Assembly: GCA_902727905.1 (NCBI GenBank)
Contig: CACVAR010000111.1
Span: 1-7,452, forward strand
Reading direction: 5' to 3'
From: an uncultured Sulfurovum sp.
Lineage (GTDB): Bacteria > Campylobacterota > Campylobacteria > Campylobacterales > Sulfurovaceae
Length of the DNA stretch: 7,452 nt
Shown here: positions 5,752 through 7,452 of the stretch, piece after piece
Layout of the letters: every line of letters starts with the position of its first letter
Numbering within the stretch: the stretch's first letter is position 1
Position numbers and translations under genes: made by a program
The notes under the pieces: model-generated
Database searches by the model: none
Seen by the model: the letters and a program-made list of their open reading frames with translations, nothing else
Told to the model about the DNA's origin: nothing

Positions 5752-7014
5752 ATGGATTACTTACAAATAACTGGAGGAACTAAGCTTTCTGGTTCCATTA
5801 AAATCTCTGGTGCTAAAAACTCAGCTTTACCTATTATTGCAGCGACTATTCTTTCTGACAAACCTGTTAAACTTATTAACCTTCCTAATGTTGTTGACAT
5901 TCGTACTTTACTTAAGTTACTTAATATTTTAGGGGGTACGGTTGAGCATAGTGATACGGTTGCAGATATCAACAATGGAACGATGAACTCTACTAAAGCT
6001 GTTTATGAGATTGTATCTCAAATGCGTGCTTCTATTTTGGTACTTGGACCTCTTTTGGCACGTTTTGGAGAATGTGAAGTAAGTTTACCGGGTGGTTGTG
6101 CCATTGGGCAACGTCCTATTGATTTGCATTTAAAAGCCATGGAAGCAATGGGTGCAAAGATAGAAATTAAAGGTGGATATGTAAGAGCTGAAGCACCAAA
6201 TGGTCTTCAAGGTGCTAAAATTGTCTTTGATAAGATTACCGTTGGTGGTACTGAAAACACACTTATGGCAGCAGCATTGGCTCATGGTACTACAACCATT
6301 GTTAATGCAGCAAAAGAGCCTGAGATTGTACAACTTTGTGATATGTTAAGCGATGCTGGTGTAAAAATTACTGGTACAGGTACTTCTGAAATTATTATTG
6401 AAGGTACTGGTCAGAAACCTTTAACATTTAAAGAAGTAGAGATTATTCCAGATAGAATTGAAGCTGGTACTTACCTTTGTGCTGCAGCCATTACCAATTC
6501 TACTATTACACTTGAAAAAGTCAATGCTATGCATATTGCAGCTTCCATAGATAAATTAGAAGCAATGGGTTGTTCATTTGAAATTGATGGAGAAAACATT
6601 ACCATTATGGGTACAAATCGTCTTAATCCAGTTTCACTCATTACTACAGAGTATCCGGGCTTTCCAACAGATATGCAAGCACAGTTTATGGCTGTAGCTA
6701 CCATGGCAATTGGTGAGTCAGTTATAGAAGAGAGATTATTTGAAAACCGTTTCATGCATGTCTCAGAGCTTAACCGTTTAGGCTCAGACATTTGGTTAAA
6801 AGGTTCAGTAGCAGCCATTAAACCTGTGGCACAATTGCAAGGTGCTGATGTTATGGCAACAGATTTACGTGCGAGTTCAGCATTGGTGTTAGCTGGATTA
6901 GTAGCTAAAGGAACAACGAATGTACATAGAATTTATCATTTAGATAGAGGGTACGATAATTTAGAAGGCAAGCTTTCTGCACTTGGTGCGAAGATAGAAC
7001 GTTTAAGTGAGTAG
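5752..7014 (+). CDS. murA: UDP-N-acetylglucosamine 1-carboxyvinyltransferase (MurA)
   Basis: MurA transfers enolpyruvate from phosphoenolpyruvate to UDP-N-acetylglucosamine in the cytosol, the first committed step of peptidoglycan synthesis. The 420 residues match the family (E. coli 419), with its inside-out alpha/beta barrel halves. Visible residues are K22-N23 in SGAKNSALPI, R92 in RASI, the catalytic loop LPGGCAIGQRP with C116 (E. coli C115), the general-base aspartate D307 in PTDMQAQF (E. coli D305), and R399 in HLDRGYDNLEGKL (E. coli R397). Cys rather than Asp at 116 predicts a fosfomycin-sensitive enzyme. The start fits the usual N-terminus (MDYLQITGG), but no AAGGA-type ribosome binding site precedes it; the upstream TATGGATATTAAAT is poor. 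An out-of-frame ATG lies 13 bases before it. The gene appears monocistronic, diverging from the 144-residue gene and converging on a 35-codon frame. Confidence 0.98.
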   Translation: MDYLQITGGTKLSGSIKISGAKNSALPIIAATILSDKPVKLINLPNVVDIRTLLKLLNILGGTVEHSDTVADINNGTMNSTKAVYEIVSQMRASILVLGPLLARFGECEVSLPGGCAIGQRPIDLHLKAMEAMGAKIEIKGGYVRAEAPNGLQGAKIVFDKITVGGTENTLMAAALAHGTTTIVNAAKEPEIVQLCDMLSDAGVKITGTGTSEIIIEGTGQKPLTFKEVEIIPDRIEAGTYLCAAAITNSTITLEKVNAMHIAASIDKLEAMGCSFEIDGENITIMGTNRLNPVSLITTEYPGFPTDMQAQFMAVATMAIGESVIEERLFENRFMHVSELNRLGSDIWLKGSVAAIKPVAQLQGADVMATDLRASSALVLAGLVAKGTTNVHRIYHLDRGYDNLEGKLSALGAKIERLSE

Positions 7015-7019
7015 ACCAT

Positions 7020-7051
7020 GTTCATGAATATTCACCACGGTATTCATGAAC
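7020..7051. terminator. Perfect 11-bp inverted repeat between convergent genes
   Basis: GTTCATGAATA (7020-7030) and TATTCATGAAC (7041-7051) pair perfectly around a 10-base loop. Possible G-T pairs at 7031/7040 and 7032/7039 could extend the stem in plus-strand RNA. It starts five bases after the murA stop and lies nine bases beyond the stop of the convergent 35-codon frame, so it could end transcription from both sides. Neither side has a U run, so it may be Rho-assisted, a 3' stability hairpin, or a protein site; TTCATGAA within each arm is itself a palindrome. Confidence 0.55.
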
Positions 7052-7060
7052 GCTTATTAG

Positions 7061-7168
7061 TTAAAATATATTGGTTACTTTAGAGGCAATAAAGATACCA
7101 ATAGCACTAAGAACTATAATAGCTAAGGTATAAGTAAGTTGTGCTTGTATGTTAAATTCCTGATTCAT
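7061..7168 (-). CDS. Small predicted single-pass membrane protein, 35 residues
   Basis: This short frame encodes MNQEFNIQAQ, then a hydrophobic stretch from about L11 to A28 (LTYTLAIIVLSAIGIFIA), then SKVTNIF. The length and composition fit one transmembrane helix. With E4 before it and K30 after it, the positive-inside rule puts the C-terminus in the cytoplasm. Evidence for translation is an AAAGGA six bases before the ATG, about as good as any ribosome binding site here, plus a minus-strand TATAAT about 35 bases upstream of the ATG. I do not recognise the family. Small single-helix proteins of this size are often subunits or regulators of respiratory or transport complexes, but nothing here names a partner. 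It lies downstream of the carboxynorspermidine-synthase-like gene on the same strand, 113 bases away. A chance frame cannot be fully excluded. Confidence 0.62.
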   Translation of the reverse strand: MNQEFNIQAQLTYTLAIIVLSAIGIFIASKVTNIF

Positions 7169-7174
7169 AATTCA

Positions 7175-7180
7175 TCCTTT
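7175..7180 (-). promoter_or_regulatory. Ribosome binding site of the 35-residue frame
   Basis: AAAGGA on the minus strand with a 6-base spacer to ATG at 7168. It is the main reason to believe the short frame is translated. It resembles the AAGGATGA site ahead of ispB. Confidence 0.6.
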
Positions 7181-7278
7181 AATACTATTTTGTAAGTAAT
7201 TAATTATAAACATATTTTCATTAAAATTTAATTAAAAAAGTTAATATTTTTTTAAGTTTTAATATGTTTATTAGTATT
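7181..7278. repeat. Nested AT-rich inverted repeats before the 35-residue gene
   Basis: ATAAACATATT (7206-7216) pairs perfectly with AATATGTTTAT (7261-7271). AATACTA (7181-7187) pairs with TAGTATT (7272-7278). The right-hand arms are contiguous while the left-hand arms are split by 18 bases. The interior holds an A6/T6 pairing. On the minus strand this begins a few bases after the carboxynorspermidine-synthase stop, so it might contribute to its 3' end, but very low GC makes chance symmetry likely. Confidence 0.35.
7203..7208 (-). promoter_or_regulatory. Candidate -10 box for the 35-residue gene
   Basis: TATAAT on the minus strand within ATGTTTATAATTAATT, preceded by T/A-rich tracts. It predicts a start near 7196 and a leader under 30 bases. 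The region is so AT-rich that a match by chance is quite possible. Confidence 0.35.
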
Positions 7279-7281
7279 GTT

Positions 7282-7452
7282 TTATTTTTCTATCACCTTC
7301 CAAGGAAGACCTTGTACCATCAGTTCCTCCATAAATGGATCAGGGTCAAACTCTTCCATGTTGAACACCCCTTTGTTTTGCCACTTCTTTTCTAACATGA
7401 GTTTTGCACCTATCATGGCTGGAACACCTGTGGTGTAAGAGACTCCTTGACT
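7282..7452 (-). CDS. Carboxynorspermidine synthase / saccharopine dehydrogenase family protein, C-terminal end (partial)
   Basis: Only the last 56 codons are in the window; the gene continues beyond base 7452. The visible part reads SQGVSYTTGVPAMIGAKLML, then GVFNMEEFDPDPFMEELM, then QGLPWKVIEK and a TAA stop. The GVPAM segment and the GVFNxExxDPDPF...GLP ending are typical of the LYS1/LYS7-like saccharopine dehydrogenase family. In Campylobacterota this type acts as carboxynorspermidine (carboxyspermidine) dehydrogenase: NADPH-dependent condensation of aspartate semialdehyde with a diamine, part of the alternative spermidine/norspermidine pathway. The NADPH-binding N-terminus cannot be checked here. 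The family name is well supported; the exact substrate is inferred. Confidence 0.85.
   Translation of the reverse strand, partial: SQGVSYTTGVPAMIGAKLMLEKKWQNKGVFNMEEFDPDPFMEELMVQGLPWKVIEK

Noticed and set aside
6130..6818. Minus-strand open frames opposite murA (6130-6333 and 6471-6818)
   Set aside because: Compositionally odd Cys/His/Ser-rich translations antisense to a clearly functional murA; no ribosome binding site noted.
1..7452. tRNA, rRNA, CRISPR array, insertion sequence or prophage genes
   Set aside because: I found no repeat-spacer pattern, no transposase or integrase-like translation, and no recognisable structural RNA on either strand; the content is housekeeping.

Overview
The window looks like chromosomal DNA from a low-GC Campylobacterota (epsilonproteobacterial) organism, probably of the Sulfurimonas/Sulfurovum/Arcobacter type. 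Four things point that way: a small periplasmic cytochrome c553, the pair of a long-chain polyprenyl diphosphate synthase followed directly by hemA, the end of a carboxynorspermidine-synthase-like gene, and AT-rich promoters with TATAAT-like -10 boxes but poor -35 boxes. The genus assignment is inference from protein style and gene order, not from a database search.

Layout: (1) 42-332, minus: cytochrome c553, with a hairpin after its stop and a large imperfect inverted repeat (363-427) in front of it. (2) 333-617: divergent control region. (3) 618-2767, plus: ispB-type polyprenyl synthase and hemA, overlapping by one base (TAATG). (4) 2764-5653, minus: three genes reading toward hemA, namely a 144-residue unknown protein, a 111-residue unknown protein and a UvrD/Rep-type helicase whose stop overlaps the hemA stop. 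(5) 5654-5751: short divergent promoter region. (6) 5752-7014, plus: murA. (7) 7015-7281: a perfect 11-bp inverted repeat, a 35-residue predicted membrane protein on the minus strand with a strong ribosome binding site, and a very AT-rich structured stretch. (8) 7282-7452, minus: the last 56 codons of a saccharopine-dehydrogenase-family (carboxynorspermidine synthase) gene that runs off the window.

Most genes are housekeeping. HemA starts tetrapyrrole synthesis, which supplies heme to cytochromes such as the c553 next to it. The polyprenyl synthase makes the isoprenoid tail of the respiratory quinone, so the left half of the window serves respiration. MurA makes the first committed peptidoglycan precursor. 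The helicase acts in DNA repair or replication restart and is cotranscribed with at least one unknown protein. I see no mobile element, phage, CRISPR array, tRNA or rRNA. I do not find a convincing new multi-gene system. The best leads are a canonical-looking sliding-clamp-binding pentapeptide (QLGLF) inside the helicase, the long inverted repeat before the cytochrome gene, the 35-residue membrane protein, and the two unrecognised proteins upstream of the helicase.
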